A stretch of 64,000 bases of DNA. It comes from Bipolaris cookei. Taxonomy: Eukaryota; Ascomycota; Dothideomycetes; Pleosporales; Pleosporaceae. Shown in pieces: positions 1 through 12,172 of this stretch. Every line of letters starts with the position of its first letter. Position 1 is the stretch's first letter. The notes under the pieces are model-generated. The model was given only the letters and a program-made list of their open reading frames with translations, was not told the origin of the DNA and searched no databases. The stretch spans positions 248,001 through 312,000 of the forward strand of contig NRSV01000001.1 in NCBI GenBank assembly GCA_002286855.1. The letters are read 5' to 3'. The translations under genes were made by a program, and so were the position numbers.

Positions 1-2
1 GC

Positions 3-773
3 GGCATCGGGGGTCTCGATGTGCTCGACAGCCCCAACCCATTGACATCCCTCGGTGTCGCTGTAGCCGCAACAGCCATTGCCGCCACCCTGCTCGCACC
101 CCTCGATCTGGTGCGAACACGCCTGATCATCACACCCATCTCTTCCTCTCCACGCTCCATATACCCATGTCTCTCTCTCCTCCCCTCTCTCTCAATCTCC
201 CCCACCCTCCTCCCTGCAACCATAATGCACGCCTGCGTGCCCACGCTCGTCTCTTCATCCACCCCTCTCTTCCTCCGCTCAACACTAAGCATCGACCCTA
301 TCCTCACTCCCGCCACCTACTCCTTCAGCACCTTCCTCTCCTCCACCGCCGAACTCTTCATCCGCCTCCCCCTCGAAACTGTTCTCCGCCGCGGCCAGGT
401 CGCCGTCCTACAAGAACAGGAGGCACAGCGGATCGCACAAGAATACCAGGCCCCGCCTAGCCGCTCCAAGAGCCCGGCCTACGGCTTGGACAGACCGAGT
501 AATGATTCTAAGTTCGACACTATCGTTGATCCCGGTCAGTATAGGGGTGTCCTGGGTACCTTGTGGTTCATTGTCCGCGAGGAAGGCATCTCAGTTGAGG
601 GTCCCAGCGCAGCTAAAGCAGCAAGCGCAAAGGCAATGGGGTTCTCGCGACCACCGCGTACAAGGAAGGGTCAGGGTGTGCATGGTCTCTGGAGAGGCTG
701 GAGAGTCGGTGTTTGGGGCTTAGTCGGTATTTGGGGTGCTGCTGCTTTGGGTGGAGGTGGAGGCGAGTTTTAA
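3..773 (+). CDS. UGO1: Ugo1-like mitochondrial outer-membrane fusion protein (3' part)
   Basis: The reading frame is open from the left edge to the TAA at 771-773, so the 5' part of the gene lies outside the window. The protein resembles the C-terminal half of Ugo1, a modified mitochondrial-carrier-fold protein of the outer membrane that links the fusion GTPases Fzo1 and Mgm1. Visible signs are a carrier-type motif (PLDLVRTRLI) after a hydrophobic helix, a second one (LPLETVLRRGQ) after a stretch of hydrophobic residues, and a C-terminal GLWRGWRVG followed by a hydrophobic segment ending GGGGGEF. The degenerate carrier repeats argue against an ordinary inner-membrane solute carrier. No intron is needed in the visible part. 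The first in-frame ATG is internal, so no start is assigned. It converges on the helicase gene downstream. Confidence 0.8.
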   Translation, partial: GIGGLDVLDSPNPLTSLGVAVAATAIAATLLAPLDLVRTRLIITPISSSPRSIYPCLSLLPSLSISPTLLPATIMHACVPTLVSSSTPLFLRSTLSIDPILTPATYSFSTFLSSTAELFIRLPLETVLRRGQVAVLQEQEAQRIAQEYQAPPSRSKSPAYGLDRPSNDSKFDTIVDPGQYRGVLGTLWFIVREEGISVEGPSAAKAASAKAMGFSRPPRTRKGQGVHGLWRGWRVGVWGLVGIWGAAALGGGGGEF

Positions 774-1377
774 GGCAATGACACTGCAATTAGAACTTGC
801 CGCCCTCTATGGAGGTTTTATGACTTTTTCGTTGTTATTTTTTTTTGCGTTGCTGTTATGATCAGCGTATGCGTATGCTAGATACACCAACCACTCTTCG
901 CTGGCGTTGTTTAAAGAATTTTATACATTCGTACTAGATGCTTCTCATATCGTATTTCCCAATTAACGGAGTAAAACAAGGGTCTATTGTGACTGTCTGA
1001 TCTGCTACTTTTCGTTATGCTTCGCAGCTTAGTGTAGATCGTGATAACCTAGTGTAACAGCTGGTAGATGCGTGTGTGCATGTTTGATTTGGTGTTGATC
1101 ATGTTAAGCAACAAGAGAGAGAGAAAGACTTTAGACTAAACCTACTCAGACTCACAAATTTATAACTGCCTTTTTTTGCACATTCTTTTCATTTTATCGC
1201 CATCTGTTTCATACATTTTTTCTCTTTCATCATCACCATCTACGTACAGTCTTGATTTCGCAAAAGCCACAACAAGATGCTCTAACTTTTCCCCCTCCCA
1301 CTTCCCACTTCCCTCCTCTTTACTCCTTCCATCCCCGCTCACGATGACGACTACGACGACCCCAACCACCAGTCCGA
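774..1377. other. Intergenic, converging 3' flanks
   Basis: This 604-bp stretch lies between two convergent genes. It holds a T-run near 837-846 and a pyrimidine-rich part near 1270-1340, as expected for 3' untranslated sequence. I see no gene in it. Confidence 0.5.
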
Positions 1378-4300
1378 CTAAGCCCACATAGCCCTAAATT
1401 TCATATCAAACTCCTCCTTCAGTGCCTTAAACGCCTTGAGCACATTCAGCAATCCCTCCCCTTCCTCCCAGGCAGGCGGCTCCTTCTCCTCATCCTCCTC
1501 GGCATCCCAACTCTCTTCAACTTCCTCATCCTCCTCCTCACTCCCCATTTCATCCTCCCAACTCTCCTCCACCTTCTTCTTGGCCTTCTTCTTCGGCTGG
1601 ATAGTAATTTCCTGCTTGAACGCCCCCCTATTCGAGGAGCCAGCAGTGGTGACACTAGCTTCCGTTGCCGTATCACTAGGTAGCATTTTGTCTTCGCGGT
1701 TTTCCTCTTCGTCATCGCCACCGCCACGGACGTCGATGAAGTCGAGGTCGGATTCGGTGGCGAGACCCAGGAAGCTTGAGAGACTGGTGGTGATTGTGGC
1801 GAGGGTCATACTGAGGTCGTTAAGGACGAACCAGACGTCGCCGCGCCTGATCTTGTTGGCTTTTATCAGGGCTTCGACGTCGCCGTGTTGGAAGAAGTCG
1901 TAGAGGTAGGCGTTTAGGGGGAGTTCGGAATCTTCGGGGTAGAGACCGACGTGAGGGACGACGGCTTCTTCGAGGAAGACGCCAGAACGGCTGGTGGAGC
2001 AGAGGTCATGGAGAGACTCGAATTTGTCGTCGTGTCCAGATAAGGCGACGAATGTTGAGCGAGCCTTGATGTTCTGGGGCTGGGTCACAACCGAACTTGG
2101 AGTCTTGCTGCCGACGGTGACTTCGGTCAGGGGCAGAGTGTTATCTGGCTGTTGTACATGCTGTTCGACAAATGTACGCACATAGGATGTGAATATATCG
2201 AGTGTAGTCTTATTGTGACGGCGTAAGACGTTGGTGGCCGTCTCTGGCATTGCCGGTAGGAACACAATTGACGGGCTCTTCTTGACAACTTCCCGGACGT
2301 ACTCTTCGTCTGCTTGTCTACAGTATCTTCGACCAAACAAGTGCGACATTGTGAGCATGAGCTCACGTAGAACCTGCTCCCTGTTTGTGTCGATCTTGGC
2401 GCACAGCTCATGAAAGTATCCGTCTTTCAGTAGCGCATGGAATGCGAATGATGAGTTCTCTGTAAAATAGAGATGGGAGACGGCGCCAGCAAAATTGAGA
2501 GGGGTACCCTGCGCATCCAGAAGGTACTGTCTACGGAGATACTCGATAGAAAATCGCAAGTGGTGGAGCACTGTCATTTTCGCATCCTCGCCACCCAGAT
2601 ACAGTCGCGGCTGTGACAGCAGTGAGTTGACGCAACGAACAGCAAAAGGCGCATTGCCTGATGAGTGCAGCAAGGTAAACAACCGCAAAACCAAAGTAGT
2701 GGTTATAGGGAAGTGGCCATTGAGGTCAGGCAGTCGGGAGCTTATGAGCTTGTGAATCTTGCTGAGTGACACGCCATGGAAGACGACATTTCCAAGCATG
2801 TCGAAACCACGACGACCGGCACGACCGGCTGCCTGGCGGAAGTTGAGAGCTGTTAAGAAGACAGAGTCTCCCGAAAATACCACAGTCTTACATGGCATGT
2901 TGATACCCAAGGCCAGAGTACCAGTGGCGATGACCACACGCAGGTAGCCCTTGCGGAAAAGCATCTCGACACAGTACCGGTACTTTCGATTCATACCAGC
3001 GTGGTGGACTCCAATTCCACGCATAAGGCCATCAATGAGCCATTCCTCTACACCACGGTAACGCAGCTCCTTTGCGTGTATAGCAAACTCCTCCTGGGAT
3101 AACTTCTTATGATCGGCAAAGTGGAATCCATCCAGAGGTTTGTTCGGATCAAATGAGGCAAAAGCACTAACTTCAACACTAGCCGCCTCCTTCATCTGAT
3201 CTTGCTTGGTCATGCCCTTGGAAGCATCTCCACGAAGACCCTGCTTTTCTCGTCTCTGCACCTCTTTCTTCCAGTCTTCCCATTGTTGCAGCTTGATTTT
3301 CCATTTGGGGCTTGTCTCTTTCCAGGCAACTTCGGCATCTACAAGTTGCTTCATGAGCGTTCGGCACATCTTCTCGCAAATCGCACGGTCGTAGTTGAAG
3401 ATGATGCCTGGAAGCGCATCTTGTTGCTGCAGATCGGCTAACAATGGTAGTATGCTCGAGATGCCATGGTTGATCTCCATTCCTAGCTCATCCACCTCTC
3501 CGTTGTTGTCGGCACTGTCTTCCTTGACTTCATCGGTGGGCAATGCTCCCTGAATAGTGTTGACGGAACTGCTGAGATCACTGCGCACCTTCTCAAAAGG
3601 CGATGCCTCATCCGCCATCCACGCGGTGAGAAGTTTCTTGAGGCCGTCTTGCCACTTGATGATATCCGCCTTCTTGATGACGGTAGGGAGAATTTTAGAG
3701 GGATCGAGTGACTTATCGACAGGGTACTCATCAGTTTGATATTTGCACATAGTCTGCCACAGAGTGAGGCAGTCCCGGGCTTCGAGAGACAGATCGCTGG
3801 GAAGACCTCGGCTCCTGTTTATCAAGCTGGCGACAGGATGCAGGAATGCAAAATCTGCATGCTCGTCGAGACCGAGCTGAGCAAATGACCGGTTAGTCGG
3901 AAGAGGCAAGTAGCTCGCTGGATCACGCTTCGGAGGCGGTGTATAGACAAACTTGCGAAGATCAGAATATCTGTGTGGATGTTGTACCATCACCAGCTCA
4001 TTACCAGCGGCTTTTTGGCTAGCTGAGAGCCATTCGTTGAAAGATTCTGCATTACCAATTGTCGCAGAAAGAGCGATAATAGGGCAAGGAGCCATGAGCA
4101 GCAGTTGCTCCCAAATCAGGCCATCTTCAGCTTGCCCAATACAGTGAACTTCATCGAAAATAATCCATTTAACTCTTTCAGACCAACCTTTGGCATTACT
4201 GGGTGCCAACAGCATGATTTGCAAAATATGGGGTACTGTTACCAGAATCTGGCATCCGGTGGGGTTGTTGATACGGTAATCTCGTGTGTGAATACCCCAT

Positions 4301-6936
4301 ACAGATTGACTGTACTTGTAATTCTTCGAAAATCGAGCTTGGATTTCAGCGGCGATCTGGTTGACTAGTGCCTTTGTTGGTGCAACATAGACCAGAACAT
4401 CCTCATTATTGGCTTCCAAAACTTGCTTCATGGCGTAGAACGATATGAAGGTTTTACCAGCTGAAGTCGGCGCAATGACAAGCAGGCTTCGCCGAGCATC
4501 GATCTCATCCAGCACTCGTCGTTGCCACGCGTCTGGCTCGAATGGTACACGAGAGTCTGGAGCAGAGTCGATCGTCCTATCAAAGTAAGGCCCACAATGA
4601 AGAAGCTGAAACTCTTCCGGGGACAGCGTCAAAGCAAGGTCAGATACCAATGTATCTTCCAGCGCCTGTAAAAGTCAGCATCAGCAATTTAAAAATAAGC
4701 AAAACACTCCAGATCATATAAAGCCATACAAGCAACGCAAGCATCCAAGAAGTGCTTTAGGCATCAATCAACTTACAAATTTGAAAGGCAGCTTTCGGTC
4801 GCCTTGATCTGACGGCACCTGAAGCTTCGGCAGCTTCAATCGCTCGATAGTAGCTTTGAGGCATATCGCAATGGTCTTAGTAACAGTCTCGTGGTTACAG
4901 AGAGTCCGTGCAGTATCGAATAAGAGTGCTGCAACATACAGACCCTTGTCCTTCGCGTTGTCACGGCAGTAACGTACCCACATCTCTAGGAGAACATTTA
5001 GCATGTAGATGCGCACATCTGCACCAATAACTTGACGCTGAGCCTCGCTGCGGTCCGCCAAATACTGCCTGGCTTTGTTGTACCGAGACGCCAGGTCAAC
5101 CTGCTTTTCGAATCCTGCGCAAGAAACTGTCCAAGCCTGATACCATTGCTTTGCATTCTCTTCATCTTTGCGCTTGGAGCTTGCTGCAATGCTATCCAGC
5201 ATGGCTTGTTTTGAGGCGTTGATGTTCTTGGTGCTTTGTCTCTGCACTTGTTTCGGTCTTTTGTTTTCGGTGTTCGATGGCGCAGGCTTCGCCTTGTCTC
5301 CAAGGGTAATCGTCTCTGGGTCAAGAACTTTACCAACAGCATTCGTCAGACTGGCAGCGTACGAAGTCATCTCAGCCATGAAAAACTGGTTCCGGCGAAG
5401 TGCTTTCTTCGCAATCTTTGGATCTTTTTCTACGACCACTTTCGCCTTTTGGTTCAAAGACTTCTGGCTGTGCCAATGTGTGATTTCACGAAAGATGGTA
5501 GCCGATGTTGGGTCTGGTTTTCCACTCGACCGAGCTACGTCAAGGTGGATTGGGGCTAGGTGAGGATCGAATACGTCGTTTGAGAAGGGAAGAACCTTGT
5601 ATTTGAAACTTTCGTCATCACTGCTGGTCTCGGGTGAGCCTTCTGCAGCAGAGGACGTGCTTGGTTGCAATGGAATATCAAGATTGTTAAGAGCTTTTGT
5701 GGCTTTAAGAAGGACCTCAAAGTGCTCGTTGGGCTTTGGCGAAGCCTTGCAGGCATAAGAAGCGAGCAATCGTCCGTCGATAAGGTCAGCCAAGTCACAA
5801 GCTGGATGACCAGCGAAAGCTTCTGTCCATGCCGGACTATTGATGAACCTGCGCGCTTCATGACAAAACTCTAGAATGAAGTTGTTGATCTCTTCAGGAA
5901 TTTCTTGATGCTTCAATATGCGTTCCGACAAAGCTAGTTCTGAGAGGGCTGCTGCCTGTTGTAGTAGGATAGATGACAGATTTGCGTTTGAGGCTGAAAG
6001 CTTCGAAGCGACAAGCACTGTCAAATACTCACGCTCAGTCAGAAGCTGATCACATGATTCCCTGATTGTCTGTAGGAACCCACGCATGTGGGAGAGATCG
6101 ACAATGTCAGTGACATTCCTCTCAGGATGATGATTCTATGATTTGTGTCAGCACCTTATCACTGAACAACGCATAACGCGTCATAACAGTATTCATGCTT
6201 AGTTAATACTTACTGCTGATGAGACGTCTAGGGTCAGGGAACGTGCGTGCTCCAAGACTGTTGTGACCACCTTTGTGTCCTGCCACTCGAGTCCATTCAC
6301 GAGTGCGGCGCTGTAACCGCGCTGCATCATGCTGTAGATGAAAGTGCGAAATGATGACTTGTAGCTTTGGTGACAGCCCTTTACACTCGGGTCCTCCTCC
6401 TGAAGAGAGCCGAGATCCTTCTGTAATAACATCCTTTTACGAATATCTCTGAATGAAGCTCCATCGTGACAAAGCACAAAGTAGATATCGGTAGCACGTA
6501 GGTATTCTGCAAACTCATTTGAAGAAACTGAAGGGAAAGTGTGGACTTCAGTCTCTGGGACAGCGTCTGGCAGATTGACCTTGAGATGACGAATGATGGC
6601 TGCTCGTGCAAGTAGATACTTCTCGCTAATGGCAGGAGAAGCATCTTGTGGCACACAGAATTCTTGGTGCTCATCAAAGAAAGCAATGTGAAAGTTGCAG
6701 CTGCGAGACAGGAGGCCCTGCAGATATTTCTCGACAGTGTACGAGGCGTGTAGTAATTGGTAGCCTGGATCGAAGTCGAGATGCGGGTCGCTAAAACACT
6801 GGAGTAGGAGTGATTCGCCGTGTACGAGAAAACGCTCGCTCCCTGCAAAGTCGCCTACCAGGTCGACCCGGCGACTGTAGAGATTGGAGTACCATTGGAG
6901 AATCTGTTCCGTGGTATCCTGCTCATTGGCGGCCAT
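1378..6936 (-). CDS. DDX60-like Ski2-family DExD/H-box RNA helicase
   Basis: Three exons (6936-6214, 6135-4777, 4665-1378) joined by 78- and 111-nt introns give about 1,789 aa, close to animal DDX60 (about 1,700). Both junctions are phase 0 with GTAAGT donors. The N-terminal 690 residues match the DDX60-specific region. The helicase core follows: motif I APTSAGKT (about 759-766), motif II DEVH (about 865), motif III SAT (about 894), the Ski2-like HHAGMN (about 1248) and motif VI QAAGRAGRRG (about 1305). A lysine cluster and a long Glu/Asp-rich stretch come near the C-terminus, before a short final helix. The family acts on RNA; in vertebrates DDX60 is linked to antiviral RNA sensing, and the role in fungi is poorly known. 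The start was chosen as the first ATG of the conserved N-terminus. Confidence 0.9.
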
Positions 6937-7999
6937 GATGATTCCGCACGTAATCGGAGGATTCCGGTGCGATTCGGAGGTAAAAGGCCAACAGTGAAGG
7001 TAAAATGAGGAAAGAGTGTTCTTTTAAAGGAGCTACCAAGTGGCAGATACCGTGGGGTAACCGCTGGTGGCGGATAGTGGGGACTTGTCGATCCCGTGCC
7101 AAGACCTAGATATCTCTCGCAGGAAAACCTGGGAGACAACGTGGTTTTTGTGTATTTGTAGTATAGATTGGATTGCGTAAGACAGTCAAGGAGAGAGAAA
7201 GTGCTTGCCTTGTAAAGAGCGCACGTATGTCTGATCGGGTGTACAGTGAACTGGGTGGAGCCGCACTGTCTGGGTTTTCGAATTTGGAAAAGCCGAAAAG
7301 ACCACCCGACTAGTGCGCGCTAATCAGTAAGCGAGGTGGAGTGTAGCACCAGGGTATAATACTTGGGCATGGCAATCAGGCTTAGTCGTCTTACCGTGTA
7401 ATGTTCTGACCGGAACATTATCAGATGTCCGGGCTCGCGAAGTGGAGCTTGTGGTTTTGCTAGACCAGCTCATCCGCTGCTGCCACTAACCTGGGTTTGT
7501 TAGGTCATTGGCCCTTGTATCTATTCTGGCAGAGCAGGGAGACAAGCGGCTAGATATACCAGAACACAAGGATACCATGTAAATAATGTTCGTATTTGGA
7601 AAGAAAGGCGCCGCTAGGCGGTACGTTACGAAATCGAACGGGCATATCCGCGTACTTCAGCTGTGCAAGAATACACCCAGCTACTCATTTAACTGAACGC
7701 CTCAACACCCGAATCACACCCTAGATAAGCGAAACAGAGAAAGGTCCAAGGCTGCCAAAACCCATATCTGAATCAGCCTACACTACCCATGTTACTGGCA
7801 CAGGATACTTGACAAAATCCGGTGTGGCGGTGAAGGTCTGAGACACGGAGTACGATAAGCCGACCCAAAGGTTGCGCGGATTATTGTCGATGGAAAATGC
7901 TGATGGGAGAAATTGCAGTTTACTTCTGGTGAAACGTCAGACAGAGTCGAATTGGATAAAGAGTGGCTGCTAACCGATCTGACATTACTGAGCCAGAAC

Positions 8000-8257
8000 T
8001 TAGATGTCAAATGGGGCCAATGTGTCAATCTTGGTAGATCGTTAGCTGGATACAATGTTTCTTGCAATACCACTTACAGAGACGAGACGACTCCAGTGAG
8101 CTGGGCTAGGCGGAGGTTGAGGGGGAGGAGATGGAGGGTCATCTCTCGAGCGGTCTTGCGGTGACACAGTGATAACCAAACTCGATCCGTGATGGGCAGA
8201 GTGTGTGTTGATAGGATCAGATGTTCTGCCTGTCGAAAATTGATTCAACATGGCCAT
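8000..8257 (-). CDS. Possible small proline-rich protein
   Basis: This is a weak candidate. An ATG in a strong fungal context (CACCATGGCC) at 8257 opens 60 codons rich in Ser, Pro and Asp, including a PPPQPPPSP stretch. The frame meets a clear donor (GTAAGT at 8077), a GCTAAC branch site and an AAG acceptor at 8030. Splicing this 48-nt intron adds nine codons and a TAA at 8000-8002, giving 69 aa. No domain, signal peptide or membrane segment is visible. It could equally be chance open sequence in the long helicase-TAF6 intergenic stretch. Confidence 0.22.
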
Positions 8258-9191
8258 GGTGAAAGGAACGGAATTGACGGCGAAGTGGATAGATGCGGTG
8301 TTTGAGATTCAGGATAGACAGCTTGAGATTATGATTCGACAAAGGTTGGGATGAATAGAAGGGAAAGTGTGTTGTGCGGGACAAAACGCTAAAGTAGTCT
8401 CGAGGTTAAATAGTCTGAGGCGCGATTTTGTTACGCTTCCAATCCAAAACTTCTAGGCACTGTCCAGTGGCTTACACAGGAGTCTGTCGAGCTGGCGTAT
8501 CCAAACAGCCACGGAAAAGACAACCAGAGTCACAGCGGGCCGAGCGGATAGACGGGTGGCGTCAGGCAGCACCAAGTCCGAAGCAGCGGGTTAAGCTGAA
8601 GCTGAGGCAGTTTGGTAGAACAAGAACATGAAGAACAAATCAAGATGTTGGCCTGTTGCAGAGGCCTGGGTTACGGGCCAGATACTGAACCTGAAGAAGG
8701 GAGGGAAACAACGTGGCGGCGAGCTACAGTTGAGCAATTGTGGCACAACGGTAAACAGGGATGGGCACTGCTTCTTGACTACGAGGCGGCGGGGAAGACG
8801 GACCGCAGCCGTGACAGCCAGTCGATGGCACTGCTGGGTAAGCTTTGCTTTCCCTCCTCGGAAGCGTTTGCAAATGGCGGTCTACACAAGACGACCAGGA
8901 CCTCGTCGATACGCGAGATATCCTCTTGGATCGGATTATCAGCGGGAAAAGCGGCCCTCCAGAAGGACGGCAACATGGACCGCCATCGGCGCGCATTTCT
9001 GGCACCGCTGATGCAGGAGTCGGCAGAGGCTAGCACGTGGTGAAGCGGCAATGTTTGTCTATTTCTTAAGTGAAGCAAACCGCTGGCCAATCGAAGGGTG
9101 GTGTTGCTCTATATACGCTTACATACTTGTTGACGTGGATGGGTGCATACGTAGCGACTACATCTATCGGTGTGAGTGTGAACGGGGATGT

Positions 9192-9228
9192 GTGTGAAGG
9201 TGTGAGGTGTGAGGTGTGAAGTGTGAGT
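9192..9228. repeat. GTGTGARG short tandem repeat
   Basis: About five imperfect copies of a 7-8 bp GTGTGAGG/GTGTGAAG unit lie in the TAF6 upstream region. Confidence 0.6.
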
Positions 9229-9686
9229 TCGACGGTTGTAGGGTGGGTGGGCGTGTGTGTGGTGGCGAGGGAGACGATGCCCGGCGTAACGACGAAGTGG
9301 CGCGCCAAGACTGACGCGAGGACCGTCACTCATCGCGACTTCCCTCTGCGCTCGCAGACCCGCCTTGCAGCCAACCGAAGCCCTGGGTGGGTCAACTCAC
9401 CTCTCTCCACAATAGTAGCAGCAGCAACACAACTACGACTACGGCCATCATCACCGCGCCGTCGTATATGAAACACGGGGATACACAGCTTCCAATCTCC
9501 GCGGCGACATCTTCCTACTGCCTGCGCATGCGCGCGTCCGGCATGTGCTTCACTGGGTCGTAGGGCTAACAATCACAAATTCCGCCGCTGCGTCACCCGC
9601 CCGGTGATACCCTCTCCGCCCTCCCATCGGCTCCCTTCCTACGTTCCGCTTGATTCCCTCCGCGCTTCGCACAACACTCTGCCATC

Positions 9687-11182
9687 ATGTCCTCAGTCTG
9701 GAACCCCGACAATGTGCGAGACGTGGCCGAATCAGTAGGCATTGCCTCACTTGCCGACAACGTCGTCGAAGAGCTCGCCCGTGACGTCGACTTTCGTCTG
9801 GCCCAGGTCCTGGAAGAAGCGCTCAAGTTTATGCGACACGGGAAGCGGACAACATTGAGCACACAGGACATATCCAATGCCCTCAAGGTGCTCAATGTGG
9901 AGCCTCTCTACGGCTACGAATCTACCCGACCGCTGCGCTTTGGCGAGGCTTCACTGGGGCCTGGCCAGCCCTTGTACTATGTCGAGGATGAAGAGGTCGA
10001 TTTCGAAAAGCTCATCAACGCTCCCCTGCCCAAGGTGCCACGGGAAATCACTTTCACAGGTAAGCTACATGCCCCGTCACTTGTTCTGCCCCCCCCCTCC
10101 CCCCCATTTTCTAACTCTGTCCAGCCCACTGGCTCGCCGTAGAGGGAGTCCAGCCCTCTATACCCCAGAACCCTAATACCAACACTGCCGACTTGTTACC
10201 CAAAGGTTCCAACGCAAACCCACATCTGGCTGCTGCCAACGGGCTCGACAACATCAACGTCAAGCCCCTCGTCAAGCATGTGCTATCGAAGGAATCCCAA
10301 GAGCTGTTCAACAAGCTGTCGGGTGCTCTTGTCGATGAGACAAACATTGAGTGGCAGAATGCAGCCCTGGCCGCAATCTCGACAGAGCCCGGTATCCATC
10401 AGCTGACGACATATCTTTTGAGCTTCATAGCCGAAAAGGTTACACACAATATGAAGAACTTGTTCATACTCAGCCAAATGATGCGCGCTTCCGAGGCCTT
10501 GTTAAACAACCAGGCCATCTACCTCGACCCATACATTGCCTACATGGTCCCACCTATCCTGACTTGCTGTATTGGCGGAAAGCTAGGACCAGCAAATCAA
10601 CCCGTGCCCTCCAATGCCTCTTCAGAGAGTCTGGGCGGAGCGGTACCCGACTACAGCCGCGCTGCTTCTGACGCCCTTTACCTGCGAACACTTGCAGCCC
10701 ACCTTCTCCGGAATATTTGCAGAAAGTACTCATCATCTAACCAGGGACTGAAATCCCGAATTGCCCGCACGTGTCTAAAGCAATTCATGGACCCTGACAA
10801 AACAGTGGGCGCACATTTTGGCGCTCTACAAGCTCTGCTTCTCGTCCTCGGTCCTTCTGATGCACTACGAGGATTGATTCTACCCAACATAAAAATGTAC
10901 TGTGAGGATTTCCTTGCCAAGAAGCTGGGCGACGAGAGCACGCGCCATGACGCGGAGATACTGCTCGAAGTACTCGTCGGTTCCTTCCCTGCTCTCGTTC
11001 CAAAGGCCGTCAGAGAACGAGCCGAAAAGGCAAAGAGAGAGGGAACATACACAGCACCCAATCTCGAAGACGTGCGAGAACGTTTAGTGGACAAAGTCGG
11101 CGATCTGGTAGCGGGACGTCTCATTAGCAAGAAAATGGACCTGGAAGCGCAGGAGCTACTGAGTAAAGATTTTGACATTTGA
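9687..11182 (+). CDS. TAF6: Transcription initiation factor TFIID subunit 6 (TAF6)
   Basis: Two exons (9687-10059 and 10125-11182) joined by a 65-nt intron (GTAAGC...CAG, phase 1) encode 476 aa, near the usual size. TAF6 pairs with TAF9 through a histone fold and is shared by TFIID and, in many fungi, SAGA; it acts in the nucleus at RNA polymerase II promoters. The first 70 residues form the histone fold (VRDVAESVGIASLADNVVEE, then the LSTQDI region). The segment after the intron (AHWLAVEGVQP) is the family's hallmark, and the C-terminal half is the helical HEAT-like domain. The ATG follows a pyrimidine-rich leader and is the first one in frame with the histone fold. A C-run inside the intron forms its polypyrimidine tract. 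Confidence 0.95.
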
Positions 11183-11452
11183 ATCACATTGATTTTCCTT
11201 TCGTCTTGAATAGTGGGAGCACTATTGGCGTTTTCATCTCTTAATTCTTTCAATGGAAAGACATAAAAAGGGCGTTTAAGCAACTCTCCCTATGATACCA
11301 TTTTTCACCTCCCAAGACGCAGTGATATCATCAACACTGTCTCCCATATGTAGCTTGGTACAGGAATAATCGACTTGGCCAATTCCTCATCATCATCTTT
11401 GCTCTCGTCAATATGTTGGACATTCCACCATTCCCGCCTTTTATCTTTCGCC

Positions 11453-12172
11453 CTATCCCTCATCCTCTGTCCACCTCACCACTGCAGCAACCACGTCATC
11501 CACAACTTCATCCACCATACCCACCCCCTCATCCAGCATCTCAAATCCCTTTCTCACAACCGCCCCAATACCACTCTGTCCATCACTCCTCTTCCGCACC
11601 GGCACCACCGCATCCGCCATCCGCTCACCAGACAGATCCCTCATCTCCATCTCCATCTCCCACGCGGTATCTACAGAATCAAATTGAATCTCCACGCCCT
11701 CCCCAAAAAACACCGCCCGCGCCTCCCTCCACTCGCTCGACGTCCTCTCCACACGCACCCCACCACCCTCTCCATCCCACTCCACAGGCGGATCCAAAAA
11801 CGGGTTTCGCAGCGAGACGAGGGATGCATTGTAGCGCCCGCGATAGCGTGGTGTGGAGGGTATTTGGATACCTGAGCTCACTGCTACATCACCTCCATTC
11901 CCATTCCCAACACCAGCGTTCTCTTCTACGCCTCTCGTGTCTTTGCTCCCCTCTTCTGCAGCTTCAATGCTACGCTACGCTTCTTCGTCACTCCGCTGCG
12001 AAAACCACGGTAAACCCCACGCCCCTCGCGGAACAGCAACACAGCACACCAGCACCGTCCACGCGAGATCTAGCACTGCGGCGCAGAGGGTGGCTAGGAA
12101 AAGCAGTTCAAGACCCATAGATAGTGTGGTTATGAGGGAGAGAGGCGGCGAGTTTGGGGTTGCTGGGTGCAT
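11453..12172 (-). CDS. Unrecognised single-pass membrane protein ORF with an in-frame TAG
   Basis: One reading frame runs from an ATG at 12172 to a TAG at 11453-11455 but is broken by a single TAG at 11975-11977. Before the stop are about 65 residues with one hydrophobic segment (LELLFLATLCAAVLDLAW and on) and a short basic/aromatic end. After it are about 174 residues of well-behaved, Glu/Val/Arg-rich sequence with segments such as RYRGRYN and NPFLDPPVEWDGEG. The composition on both sides looks coding. Either the TAG lies in a short intron I could not place, or the gene carries a nonsense mutation. I do not recognise the family. It is convergent with TAF6. Confidence 0.4.

Larger units (their letters stand above)
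6937..9686. other. Gene-poor region with divergent promoters of the helicase and TAF6
   Basis: This 2.75 kb lies between two divergent genes. Apart from the doubtful small ORF at 8000-8257, I see no reading frame with recognisable protein character. A GT/GA-rich tandem repeat lies at 9192-9228. The open frames around 8612-9043 have no family resemblance and no splice structure that extends them. Confidence 0.4.

Noticed and set aside
8612..9043. 143-codon plus-strand open frame
   Set aside because: Three overlapping open frames on both strands, none resembling a protein family; probably chance in GC-rich DNA.
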